A stretch of DNA of 64,000 nucleotides from Nectonema munidae (lineage: Eukaryota; Nematomorpha; Nectonematoida; Nectonematidae). Both the position numbers and the translations under genes were made by a program. Under the pieces are notes generated by a model that was not told the DNA's origin, did not search any database, and was given only the letters and a program-made list of their open reading frames with translations. Below are positions 10,280 to 21,489 of the stretch, piece by piece. The stretch lies in assembly GCA_030549495.1 (NCBI GenBank), contig JAUIRK010000933.1:62001-126000 (forward strand), given 5' to 3'. Position 1 is the first letter of the stretch, and every line of letters begins with the position of its first letter.

Positions 10280-13200
10280 GTAACTAACTATGGGTATATA
10301 TAAACGATTGGTACTTTAATCACCTCCTCCCTTTTTTTGTATCTAAAATTTTTATGCGCTGAGAAATAAAAAAATATATATAAATTTGCATCTAAAACTA
10401 ATTTATTCTTGATACTCTTGTCCTTTCATTTGAAGAATTGTCTTCTCTTTATTGAAATTCAATCGAAAGAAATTTTTGCCCAATTAACTAACGGAATCTA
10501 ATTAGCTAATTAGTATTTTGTTTAGTGCGTTAATTTGTTACATTGTGTGTAAGCGTTATGCATTTGGTTATTCTGTTTTTAAGTTCTATTTTTAGTTTCT
10601 TGAAATCATTTCAAACTGTGTTCAATTGTAAGATGTCTATTTCAAAATTCCGTTAATACATAAAATGAATTTAGTTTCAAAAAAGGATGATATTGTACCT
10701 CTTTTGAAAACTAGTCTCTATTCGTCTTTCAGTCAATTTTTATACAACTTAAAGAGATGTGAACGCAAAAAACGAAACCAAATTCACCTTAACCCGTTAT
10801 CGACTATAATAAAAAGACGATATCTAATGTAAAGCAGAAGAGTTGCATTAAAAAGCTAAACGCAGACGATTATATTTTTGTAAAGTCGACATATGTCGAC
10901 TGTGGTTGATAACCGGTTAAAAGTGAAACGGGACGGATGGAATGATAAAAGTGCCAAAAGTTGTCCTCATGAAATAATGACTACTTTTATATTTGGCACG
11001 ATGTGTACATATAGAAAATACAACTTCCTCACCAATCTCACAAAATGATGAGATAGTCGATTGCACAAATGAATCGAAAAAATTGCAAGTTAATATAATT
11101 TCTTCAGTTCAGTTTTTTTCAAAGTACTGCGTAGACTGTATGGGTCAGGTTCTCTTATCCGACAAATCCGGAAAGGATCAATTATCTAAGATCGTTTCTT
11201 ATTCCTCAGTATTTGAGCTTCCTCTTGGAGATGAAGATGCTGATATTTACATTCGCAGTGACTCCAAATGGTCTGGACCCAGATGCTTTAACTGTGGAGG
11301 TAAAAACAAATTCTCTTTTTTCGTAGTTTCTATTTTAAGGGTGCTTATATACGATTTCATTGATTAAACATAAACATATTACAGTAGAACTCCCATATTA
11401 ATGTCACCCTCCTGACCAAACTAGTTGGCCTCAATTCAGGAATAGCCTTAATAGAGGAGTGGCATTAATAAGATACTGAAATGTGTACATATATTGCGGT
11501 TTTAACTTTTTAATAATTATTAGTTTTATTTTAAACAATTTTAGGTTGTTCGATTAAAAAAACAAAATAAAAAAATTTGTTTCACCAATAATTTGGAAAA
11601 TAATATAGAATGCCTTGAATAAAATTTCAAAAAAGTATTTTTTAAAAAATAAGAATCTATTGACGTTTGCTTTGTTGCTAGATGTCCTGACACTAGATTT
11701 TGCTCAAAGTGTCCTTCCAGATTTCGTGCCAAATCAGCTTATTAACATTCCTTTTTTAAGAGCGAACTTTTTAAGCTGGTTTAGGGCTTCAGAGAGATTT
11801 CTGATTGAACATATTGGTTCCTCAGGCTCATCTTCATCGTCATGCAATGTTTCAGGGTCTATTAAACTGTCACTAACAACGTTCTGAATGAATTTGTATG
11901 TATCTTCGATGGCAGGTAAATCATCGTCAATTAAGGCAAACTCTTTGCCAGTCATAGGATTATTTATGTCAAGACGGTCAGAGACTGCTTTTATGAGATT
12001 GGCAAGTGGAATATCCTTTTCAGGATCATCAACACTGTCAAAGACACCAAAACAACATCTACAAAAGCAAGCTCTTACGGTTTAAGGTCCAGCATCTTTA
12101 ACAGAAATGGCTTTTAAAACAGTTATTGATTGAAGCGAAAACTTTTCATGTTTTTCTGCATTTGCAATAATAGAACTCAGCATTCATTTTCGAAAATAAT
12201 GCTTAAATGTATGGATTATCCCTTGATCAAGAAGCTTTAAAACTGATGTACTATTAGTGGGAAGGAACACGACTTTTATTTTTTTGTTTTGAGAAAATAT
12301 GACGCTTCTGGTGTTGCATGTGCTTATCAAAATCCAATAATCATTCACGATAGAGTTCGGCAACCATCCATGCTTTTTTTTATTAGATTTCCATTGAAAA
12401 GGGTAGTGCTTTAAAGGTAACATTTTTGAAATAGCGTGGTTTATCAAATCTCCCAATAACAAGCGTTCTTTCAAATTCTCCATCCATGTTGCACTTCAAA
12501 CGCTCCTTTAATTATTTAACACCTTTGCATTTTTCACCACGAAAATGAAGCGTTCTATCAGGAAGTTGACGAAAAAAACACCAGTTTCATCCATATTATA
12601 GATGTCACGTGTGTTGTATTTCTCTATGATTGATGGAAGCTTACTTTTCCAATCAGAAGCCACGCTTGTATCAACACTCCAACGTTCTCCACACACTTTA
12701 GCTCCGCAAATATTGTAGCGTTGCTTAAAACTGCGCAACCATTCATTTGAAGCCTTGAAGAGATTTTAGTCTTTAGCATAGCGGAAGATTCGTTCTTGCA
12801 TCAAATGCTCACTGACCGATAAATTTTGGAACCATTGTTAGACTGTCGTTTGTTATTGATATATGTTTTCTTTTGCGGCTACAACATGAATTTTCTTCAT
12901 ACGCATCTAATATAGTTTACTTCTTTTTTAAAATGTTTCGTTCGCCCAATATTGAAAATTTCAGCCAATTGCCGAGTACTTTAGCCTTCACTAAAAGATC
13001 AACGTTTTGTTGAAGTGCAAGTTCCTTTCTTTTACGGCTTGTCATAAATACATGTGCTTTATTAGTTGTGATTTAAATGAAGTGTAATGATACAAAAACT
13101 AATTCTTTTTGATATTTAGGTTTTACAGACAAACATTCAACATTAACTTATCAAAACATCGTAAGAGATGGACAAAAAATTTGCTATTAATAGCGCATAT

Positions 13201-16200
13201 GTCGTATTGTAATGATGGGAGAAGCGAAAGATCATAAGCTTGCATTTTTACTAGCACAATAAATGTAAAATTTAGTTATTAGAATATGCATATCTACCTA
13301 ATCATAACTAATGAATCAAATGTTTGTGATTGGTGGAAATAAACTGATGAAAAGTTGAATGATGATTTTACAGTCAAACCTTAAGTGAAAAGAAAAAGAT
13401 ACACGATAAGTCAGGAAGAGTTCTTTTGAATGCACCATCTGTTTTATTCAATCAAGGCAATTCTATGTTGCTGCAAAACATGTTATCTCTGCAAACGTTA
13501 TTGTAGTTAAATTTTCATCATGTATAACCCATGAAGGACAGTGAAATTATTTTTTACCGTTATGGACAAATTTTCTAGTTTTAGTTAGAATTTACTGACC
13601 GTAAAACGGATTATAGGAGTGACCGTTTTACGCGTCATTTTTATAATGTATATAAATATAGAAGCATTCGGGAATATGTAAACTGGGCGTACTAGAGGCA
13701 GGCGATGACTGCTTTTTAGGAGTGCCCATAGAGTCTTTATTAATACGAGTGTATTCTAACATTTTTATAAAGGGCTCCGTATCTGCATGCCCAAGCATTT
13801 TGACAATTGGAGATGAAGCGATACCATTGTTAATGGATTAAGAAGCAGTGTAACCATTGAACATATCGCTTGTTCAAAACTGGAAGAATGTGAAAAATTA
13901 CGCATAGAAAACTATATTTCCCTACCTTTTTGGCTAATTATTGAAAATTGTTCAACAAAAATAAGTCCTCCAACAGCTATGCTTAAGAAGGCGTGGGTTG
14001 ATGGGGATAGACCTCTTATCTCTCTGGAAAACGTCGGTTTTTCTATCTTTTTGAGACAATTAATTTAAATATAAGAATTCTATTTACAAGGTAATAAATT
14101 TGAGTGATTTAATTACGGTTAGGAGGAGAAGGTATGATTGCATTGCAAATGTAGCACCCAAAATATTTTAGGAATAATTTGCGTTACGAAAACATAAAGA
14201 TGTGTTATTCCTTCACACGGCAAAAAAACAAAAAAAATTTAGAAGGGCAAAAAGTTTCAGTTCGCAATCTCCCAAAATAATACGCCTTTTTCTTTTAGGC
14301 TTGCACACCATTTCCACATGTCTGCATGAATACGACAAAGCGCGGATCGATGCGAATAAGCAGCAATTTCAAAGTCAAAGTGTGAACAACATGCCAAGGT
14401 ATCACGTAGAAGACATGGTTGTGAAACTGAACAATTTTAAAGCAGGAAACCTGTCCAACGAATTGATACGGGCTCTTGGAATGAGCACCACTGATCTTCC
14501 ACCCTACATCTACATGATGAGGCTGCTTGGCTATCCACCAGGACACTTGATTGAAGCGCTCAGAGATGAGTCAAAGATTTGTATGTTCGGAAATGATGGC
14601 AAGGTGAGGATGATTTTTCGCTTATCTATCCATTCTCTAAACATCTATCACATTTTTACCTTTCCCTTTCTATTTCTACTAACTTCCATAGGATTATAAA
14701 GCAAAGTATTTTTAAACTGCACGCAGCGATTTGCCTCAAACTAAGAAATAATGATGCCTGACCTTTGTGTGCATTGCACTTATAAACTTAATTCTCCACG
14801 CCAAGATTCTTGACATACATTTTTCTCTCCATTTTCCCAAAACAACCCTTATTTTAATACTTCAAAACGATTCAGCATTGCATCACAACATCTTTTGTAT
14901 TTATGAAATCTCGATTTTTTGTAATTATTTTTTAGAATTGTAAGGCTTGACAAAATAAATTAAAATGTAATATACCAACTTTTAAAAGAACAATAATAAT
15001 ATTAATTTGATCAAAGTTGTTGTGAATGTTTAACCCATTTACAGCCAATGTTCCTATTTTGGAACGTAAGTAATTTCATCTTCGTCTGCTTTTTTCAATG
15101 ACTGAATATAAATCGTCTGCGTTTTTTTTAGATATCGTCTGCTTTGCTTGGCCTTAAATGGGTTAAATAAGTTTACATATGTCGCGTTTCTTCAAACGTA
15201 AATATTTAACGTCACCTGTTTCTGACACTTCATCACAATATGCTAACATTTCAAAGAAAACTTCCACCCAATAAGTTAAGTTAGTAGTTTAAGATCAAAT
15301 GAAAGAAAAAGTATAGAGAAGAAAGGAAGAGCGTATTGTCATACACACAACGCACTAAATAAAACTCTTGATTCGATGCATTCTATGAACCGTTACCAAT
15401 CCAATATCATCATATACCTAGCATGTGATTTATAAAGAAAGAAATAATTTTATTCATTTATGAGGTTTTTTGCTTAAACAAATCATCTTTTAAATGTCTC
15501 ATTTCTTATACGATCCTTTTATCACTTAACGAAATGAATCAAAATTTGCGCATTGGATCACGAAAACCTTGCTTTATGATGAATGCAAATTTTCTTTGGT
15601 GTGATTGACCGTTGTAGGAGTGCAAAAGCGGATCCTCATTTGTACCGCGAAAATTGACGATCATACTCGTACAGCTGATAATAATTCAAAAAATACACAA
15701 AAGCTTGGATGTGTAATCCGAGAATGTAGAATTGCACTTTTTGAAATAAAATTTAGTCCCTTATGGTTGAACTCAATAAGTAGCGCTTTTTTGATATTAA
15801 CAAAAAGAAGATACCCTTAGAACATTAAATTTTGATGCTAAAAGACTAAGGCTTCCCGTCAAGCATGGGCAAAAATGGAACTCAGGTGGGCATTATAAAA
15901 TATTCTGCCATTCAAAAACTCATTTTATAATTTCAATCAAAGTAAAACTTTTTTAATTACAAATCTCAGCTGAAAGATCCCTTATTGTTCAGAATTGAGG
16001 ATTTTTTGAACTTAAAATAGAAGATACATCCTTATCTGTAGAAGAAAATTTTTAGGAAGAATTCAAATTAAACTCTAAAAAAATAGAAAGATTTTCGCCA
16101 TTTTTTGCTTCATAATGCGCGATTTTTAATAATCTCAGTGAGCAATTTAGACAAAAAAGATTTGGGGGCTCCACATTTGGAAAAGCTTTATCTGTCCCCC

Positions 16201-17791
16201 GACAATATCTTTCTTGTCAATTTTCGATGGGTATTTAACTACTATGTCTTATATAAAATACTTCGATCAATCACTCAGTCACAAGACACATGGAATTACC
16301 CACACACTCACGCATACACCGACACAAGGGCACTCAAACATAAACACAAAGATAGAAAGAACAAAAACTTGAAACTGAAGCTCTCAGCATGCACAAATTA
16401 GCATATTACAATTAGTATTATGATATGATAATGGTAAAGCAAGCATAATTATAATGAGCTTGGCTCTCATCGTTCAATCGAATTTTAGGGAGGATGGGGG
16501 CAAATAATTAAATTTTAAAGGTTTTTTTATTTTAGATGTTTTTAAAATGGTGTTTATTGTAAATAAGTTTGTATATACTGCCTTAATGCTTCAATTTTTC
16601 TATTGCTCAAATATTTGATGTGTGGATCACTGGTCATTATAATTTTTCTATGGCACACCTAAAAATTTTTGTTGCTCTTATTGAGCATGTGATGCATAGT
16701 TTGAGAAATCCTACTCGATAAACTATTATTTTGAGACCATATATAAAATTAAGCATAAAGATTTTTATAAAAAAGATTTTTTTTCATTTAGGTTAAATTC
16801 TCTGAGATTCGTCTTTTAATTTGTCCATGGCAATTTTTCAAATGAAAATATTTATAAAACAGTTTTATGAGCTTAGATATGAATAGTAACCTGTTGTCAA
16901 GTAAGATGTAGTTGTCTCTCAAGTAGCCTTTCTAGGATATGTTGTATTGAAGGGTTATAAATACAATACAAGATTTTTATATCAATGTGTTCTTTTTTTA
17001 TTTTCATGTAGAAATTGCTTTAAGCGCCTTTTTTGAGCAAATTTGATTTTTATATCAATGTATTCATAAAAAAAATGAAAATAATAGATGTACCTACTAA
17101 TATTATTGGGAGGAGGAGGGGCTCTCCCATATTCTCTAAGATTGAGAAAATGATCCTTCTGATTGAGACTTGTCTTAGGCATGCAGTTTTATAAACAAGT
17201 TTCTCTTCATCCTGTTGTATATATCTTGTTTTTTAATTTTAGATTGAAAAAATGATGGAATGCAAAAAGGATTATCAGTTGTATGACATCAATAAGATTC
17301 ACGCGTATCCTGGCTTTAATGCAGCAGCCAAGAAAGGAACGACTGACACATATGCCATTTTCGAAAGTGTCGCAATGCAGCCTTTTCACTCGATAGACGA
17401 ATGGTCTAAGCTCATTCGCGCCTCTCAACCCAGGGATAATCGAAGCGACGTAAACAACAAGTCCATCATACGCCCAACTGGTAAAAGAACGAGTTCCGCA
17501 TCTTTGCTGAAAAAGGTCAGCGAAAACGGAGAGAAGTTGAAGGAAGACCTCATCATAACCATCGATGCGGAGGATGACGGCGAACCAGAGGCGAAGAAGA
17601 TCAAGAAAGGGCCTTCTCTTTCCTCTATGCGTGGAACGATGGTTAAGAGGGTTTCTTCTCTGCCTAATTTTGAAAACTTTGCTCAAAACATCCAGCCCTT
17701 TGACTTTGATGAAGACAGCATAATGAATGCGCCTCCAGTTTCCAAAGAAAAGAATATTTTCAAGAAGATCAAAAAGTTATTCAGCATTTAG
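9949..17791 (+). CDS. ZCCHC8: ZCCHC8 orthologue, NEXT-complex scaffold (4 exons)
   Basis: Coding exons 9949-10279, 11015-11299, 14299-14603 and 17243-17791 join in consistent phase (1, 1, 0) at GT..AG borders to give about 489 aa. Residues about 20-41 are a Leu/Glu/Lys-rich coiled coil. Residues 201-213 are a CCHC zinc knuckle (CFNCGGLHTISTC). Residues about 239-290 are the PSP domain, with LPPYIYMMRLLGYPPGHL at 272-289, which is diagnostic for ZCCHC8. YPGFN follows at 329-333, then a charged, Lys-rich tail. In animals ZCCHC8 bridges the RNA helicase MTR4 and RBM7 and feeds short nuclear transcripts to the exosome. The protein is shorter than human ZCCHC8 (about 700 aa), mainly in the tail, and the knuckle has three rather than four residues between the second Cys and the His. 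The start is the first ATG after a possible 3' splice site at 9938-9939. Domain order makes the assignment firm; the function is inferred from the family. Confidence 0.92.
10793..10916 (+). mobile_element. TTAA MITE in ZCCHC8 intron 1
   Basis: TTAA (10789-10792) and TTAA (10917-10920) flank a 124-bp element with ends CCCGTTATCGAC and GTTGATAACCGG. It carries the shared AGACGATATC and CGCAGACGATT core. It also contains the perfect 16-bp palindrome GTCGACATATGTCGAC at 10885-10900. Confidence 0.75.
11015..11299 (+). CDS. ZCCHC8: ZCCHC8 exon 2
   Basis: The acceptor ATATAG|AAAATA continues the split Glu codon. The exon ends TGTGGAG|GTAAAA inside the zinc knuckle after CFNCG. Confidence 0.87.
11382..13065 (-). 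pseudogene. Tigger/pogo transposase ruin in ZCCHC8 intron 2
   Basis: The - strand shows a pogo/Tigger (DDE_1) transposase. An N-terminal RKRKELALQQNVDLL helix-turn-helix remnant lies near 13000-13045. The first catalytic block, DIYNMDETGVFF, is around 12565-12600. SNKKKHGWL and NSTSVLKLLDQGIIHTFKHY follow at 12184-12400. An acidic tail lies at 11734-11955. It is split by stops and frameshifts. The left end CAGTAGAACTCCCATATTAA at 11382, next to TA, looks like a Tigger terminal repeat. I could not find a matching right end. The element sits wholly inside intron 2, antisense to the host gene. Confidence 0.85.
13066..14298 (+). other. Rest of ZCCHC8 intron 2, with an ATG-less frame
   Basis: Mostly anonymous AT-rich sequence. 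A + frame of about 80 codons is open from about 13830 to the stop at 14066-14068 with no early Met. It contains SKLEECEKLRIENYISLPFW and KKAWVDGDRPLISLEN. It looks protein-like in composition but I recognise no family. It may be a transposon remnant. Confidence 0.35.
14299..14603 (+). CDS. ZCCHC8: ZCCHC8 exon 3 (zinc-knuckle end and PSP domain)
   Basis: The acceptor TTCTTTTAG|GCTTGC completes the split Gly codon. The exon supplies the His and last Cys of the knuckle and the whole PSP domain, and ends GGCAAG|GTGAGG in phase 0. Confidence 0.92.
15034..15162 (+). mobile_element. TTAA MITE in ZCCHC8 intron 3
   Basis: A 129-bp element flanked by TTAA at 15030-15033 and 15163-15166. Its ends are CCCATTTACAGCCAATG and GGCCTTAAATGGG. 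Internal motifs are TTCATCTTCGTCTGC and ATATCGTCTGC. CCC..GGG ends next to TTAA are the signature of piggyBac-type transposition. Confidence 0.85.
15167..17242. other. Remainder of ZCCHC8 intron 3
   Basis: AT-rich intron with small frames of no recognised family (for example 15605-15820 and 16105-16401). Near 16295-16360 there is a loose CACACA/CATACAC-rich tract. Nothing else supported. Confidence 0.6.
17243..17791 (+). CDS. ZCCHC8: ZCCHC8 exon 4 (last)
   Basis: The acceptor TTTTAG|ATTGAA begins in phase 0. The exon encodes 182 residues including KIHAYPGFN, conserved just after the PSP domain, and a Lys/Glu-rich tail ending KKIKKLFSI. The stop is TAG at 17789-17791. Confidence 0.88.
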   Translation: MEKMMECKKDYQLYDINKIHAYPGFNAAAKKGTTDTYAIFESVAMQPFHSIDEWSKLIRASQPRDNRSDVNNKSIIRPTGKRTSSASLLKKVSENGEKLKEDLIITIDAEDDGEPEAKKIKKGPSLSSMRGTMVKRVSSLPNFENFAQNIQPFDFDEDSIMNAPPVSKEKNIFKKIKKLFSI

Positions 17792-17996
17792 TTCGTGCTC
17801 ATAAGTCACCCATTTCTTATCTCATTTGTGCTACCCTTCAACTATTACGATAGGTTAAGTGCGTTTATCAGGTACCCCTATCCCCATAAATAATAATTGA
17901 TAGCCTAAAAGTAAAAGGATATGCTTACATTATTCCATTACCTTTTTTATTGGGTTTGCGAGGTAGGACTCTTGACGTTGTTTTAAAACGCCTTTC

Positions 17997-18002
17997 AATA
18001 AA
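17997..18002 (+). terminator. Putative ZCCHC8 poly(A) signal
   Basis: AATAAA about 205 bases past the stop codon, followed by a T-rich stretch. It is the first canonical hexamer after the stop, apart from AATAAT near 17890. Confidence 0.5.
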
Positions 18003-18229
18003 GTTTTTAGTGTTTAAATTATGTTTCTTCTTTATTCTTATCATCTTATTATAGCACATCAATAATGTGTATATGCAAGCCCATACTACCTTCTCTATCT
18101 TATTTAATACTCCAACGGCAAACGCGCACATTCTCATAATTTGAGAGGGGAGAGAACTTTTTTCTTTATAATTTTCAAAATTTATTATAAGAGTTTTTGT
18201 CTAATGAACATACTACCATTATTACCCGA

Positions 18230-18300
18230 CATTATACGTGCACTGTAGCTCTGTGGTTTTCAAACTGGAGTCCGCGTTGCCGTAAGGGATCGCGGAGCAT
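18230..18300. repeat. hAT-type terminal sequence, isolated
   Basis: CTCTGTGGTTTTCAAACTGG followed by AGTCCGCG and GGGATCGCGGAGCATTTC resembles the ends of ZBED/SCAND3-type hAT elements, which begin near CAGTGGTTCTCAAAC and read into GGTCCGCG. It could be the left end of the hAT ruin at 18690-20060. Confidence 0.45.
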
Positions 18301-18522
18301 TTCCATGAAATCCAAGAATCGGTCATTAAGTGGACCATTTTGCGCAACATATTGTACGTACCATTTGCGATTTTTGCCAATAAGTCATTTAAAAGAATCA
18401 ATAATTTAGTCTTATTAAGTACTATTTTAATTTTCTTATTGCTTTTCAGCTCTGATTTTATAGATGTAAATGCGCATTTTTCTTTGTGACTTAAAAAATG
18501 AAATTTAATTTTGCTACATTAA

Positions 18523-18651
18523 CCCATTTACGGCGAATGTTCCTATTTTGGAACATAAGTAATTTCATCTTCGTCTTCTTTTTTCAATGACTTTGAATAT
18601 AAATCGTCTGCGTTTTTTAGATATCGTCTGCTTTGCTTGGCCTTAAATGGG
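18523..18651 (+). mobile_element. TTAA MITE
   Basis: Flanked by TTAA at 18519-18522 and 18652-18655. It has the same length, ends and core as 15034-15162, with one notable change (ACGGCGAATG). It lies between the hAT-like end at 18230 and the hAT remnant. Confidence 0.85.
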
Positions 18652-18689
18652 TTAACATATCTTTTGTGTTCTGAAGTATTAGCATGCAC

Positions 18690-20060
18690 TTTTCTAAAGC
18701 TCGGCAAGTGAAGCTTGCCCTGAAAATGAAGCACTCGAGTTCAGGAAACAAAACTATTTTAATTGTTAAGCTGAATGATTGCACAAATTCAGATTTATAA
18801 CAAGGAATTTTTTTGCAAAATATTAAGTATGGTGGAAAGCCTTCTATAAACTCTCAAAAAATCCCACAACATAAGAGAACAGTTGATATTACCTCGCTGC
18901 AAAGATATCATATTGAATGTGCTAAGTTCTAAACGTGTAAAGTTGACGCATATCTTTCTTTGAAAAGATACCATTCGAAGGCTAATAGGAGAGATGTCTG
19001 ATCGGAGGTGGTTTTATTGATTCGGAATTCGATTTTCAACTTTTTTGCAATTCAGCTTGATGAAACGACGGATGATGAAATCTTAGCTCAACACGTTTAC
19101 CTAGCATATGTATGATAATCACCGGATACCATTTTTTTATTTTGCAAAACACTTAGCAGTAGAACAATTGCTTGACAAGGTGGACAATTGTTTACTGCGC
19201 ATGATATGACCGTGCTCTAGGAATTTCTTGTTATTCTATTTTACAGACTGTGGTTAAGCAAAAATCTTCAGGTGAAATTGGTACCCAGTGCGCTATTCAT
19301 CGCCAAGCCTAACTAATAAAAATCATATAAATGGGTTGAAAAATGTTCTCAATAATGCCAATTAAAACAGCGTATTTAATTAAAACGAATGCCTTCAAGT
19401 CTTGTTTCTTTTCAGAGTTATGATTGAAGAAAATGATTCCCAATTTGAAAAACTCTTATTTCACTCAAACGTGATGACTTTCCAAGGGAAAATTTGTGAA
19501 GCGACACTATGGAAAGAAATTCAGCAATTTCTGGAAAGCAAACCAGACATGCATTCAAAATTTTCTGATGCCCGTTTTTGTATATTTCTATCATTTTAGT
19601 GAATAATATTTGAATCTATGAATTCTTTACCATTGTGCTGCAAAGAAAACAGATCACAGTACTCTATTATTCTATTGTCATAAAAATTAACAGCTTTGGA
19701 AGTGGAATTATCGCATTTCTAGATAAAAAAAATTTTGCTGGATTTTCGAACATATTTGTTGATGAAAATAAGATTTTCATCAATGAAAATCTCCTGGAGG
19801 CCATAAAACACCGTATAGCATATCTTAGTCAAGAAATTTCTCTTTATTTTCCTAGCCTACAAAAATTTGAAAAATACTAATACTATCTTATCTCTTGGAA
19901 ATCTATAGTGAACATAATTTTTGGTTCAGCAGATTCTATATTTAGTGTTCGAAGATTAAAAATGTCTTTGTCTCGTAAAGACCATATGGAAAGGTTTGTA
20001 ATAGAATCATCGGTAATAAAGTCAGACCTCATTTATCCGACAGTAGAAGATTTTTCTCAT
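18690..20060 (+). pseudogene. ZBED/SCAND3-like hAT transposase ruin
   Basis: Frames shift often, but the order is that of a ZBED5/SCAND3-like hAT protein. FFAIQLDETTDDEILAQHVY (first catalytic Asp block) is near 19040-19100. A CAIHRQAL-like motif with the conserved His is near 19290-19310. EENDSQFEKLLFHSNVMTF lies at about 19427-19480, and ENLLEAIKHRIAYLSQEISL to FPSLQKFEKYY at 19780-19880. The last part (19908-20060) with RLKMSLSRKDHMERFVIESS is shared with fragments at 8620-8690. No intact frame exceeds 121 codons. Confidence 0.7.
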
Positions 20061-21489
20061 CTCATTAATTGTAAACAAGCTTGGTTTATAACAATTAAAT
20101 TTGTTAGATGGTTTGATTACTCCGTAGTCCGTACTGAGATGCATTGTTGCTTAAAATTAATAGTAATACAGAAAAACAGAATGATCTTATATAATTTTCA
20201 TATTCTACCTGCACATATATTCAGTTATATATTAAGAACCTGGGTCTATGAATTGACATGTATGACGCCGTGAATTTAAATTTGGCCCTTTTAAATAAAA
20301 ATGGAAGGTTTGCTGTATTTTTGATTTCTAGAATAAACCGCTTGAATGTTTAAATTATATTTAGTAAATATAATAAGGGCATTTTTCTTAACTTGTGTAT
20401 TCTATTACATCGATTTAACCTTTCAGTTAGAGTAATCGATAGGGATATCTTGTTCAAATTACTAGCTACATTATTGCCTCTGATCAAATATAGCTCAAAG
20501 TTGCATTATTATATCAATGTAGTGGAAATTAACGAAAAAAAATTTCAAATATTCATTCTAAGACTTAACTATAAAACAAGAAAAGTAATATGGAAAGTCT
20601 ACTCACAAGCAAAACAAGTCTTTTAAATATTATAAAAAAAACTGAAATACTTTCGGCCAGAGAAAAAAAGATTTTCTTGTTCCGAAGAACCCGAATAAAG
20701 TTTCTATTTTTAATCCGTTAATTAGGATTTTCGGTCCTCTTACTAACCGACACACATTTTGCAATGGTGTCTACACGGACCTTGAAAACCTCTTGAAAAT
20801 AAAAACATATCTTGAAAACCTTAAAAACACCTTGAAAGATGATTATAAACCTTGAAAACTTTCCAAAAATTTGATTTTTATATGAATAATAGGTTTAAGA
20901 ATGTTTTTCTTAAGACTTTTCTGTTAAAGTTTGTTGTACGTACGTTGATATCATATAATCATTGATATAAATAATAATGGAGATAATGATAAGTTGTTTC
21001 AATACTCTTTTGTTTTCTGTTTGATACTACGAGCTATGTTTCATGACAATGCTCATAAGGAAGTTGCTATTCGGGAAAATTATTGGTTCTAGGACATTTG
21101 CAGCACTCTAAGCAGAGTGCTTCCCTCTCTCTAACATAAACTATTTCCATTGTCATGGGCTATGTCTTCTGTGTTTACATTTTTTCTTACACTTTTTACT
21201 TATCCTTGTCCTTCTCTTGTGTTTTCCTTCAAATATAACATCAGAATCATCAACACAATATTTTAAAAATAAATGTTCAAAATGTTCGCTTACCGTTGCA
21301 AATGTTCACTGCTGCATAACATTCGCTTCTCACTAGCACACACAGCATTATTATTTTTCATCAATCATGCACACTTATTTTCATCTCATTTCAATTTTTG
21401 TTTCATTGTACAAAGGAGTTTTATAAATTCTCGCTATATTTGTTCGTTTCTTCTATTAGTTTTAAATTAGCATTTTGCCATCTATCTAT
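20061..21489. other. Spacer with CTTGAAAACC-type repeats
   Basis: Between 20780 and 20862 the motif CTTGAAAA/ACCTTGAAAAC recurs about five times at irregular spacing, typical of transposon subterminal repeats. The rest is AT-rich without a supported gene. Frames at 20393-20626 and 21273-21470 have no known motif. Confidence 0.45.

Noticed and set aside
14295-14546. 83-codon - strand frame
   Set aside because: Antisense to the PSP-domain exon of ZCCHC8.
17207-17686. 159-codon - strand frame
   Set aside because: Exact antisense shadow of ZCCHC8 exon 4. It has no motif, and the sense strand is clearly conserved.
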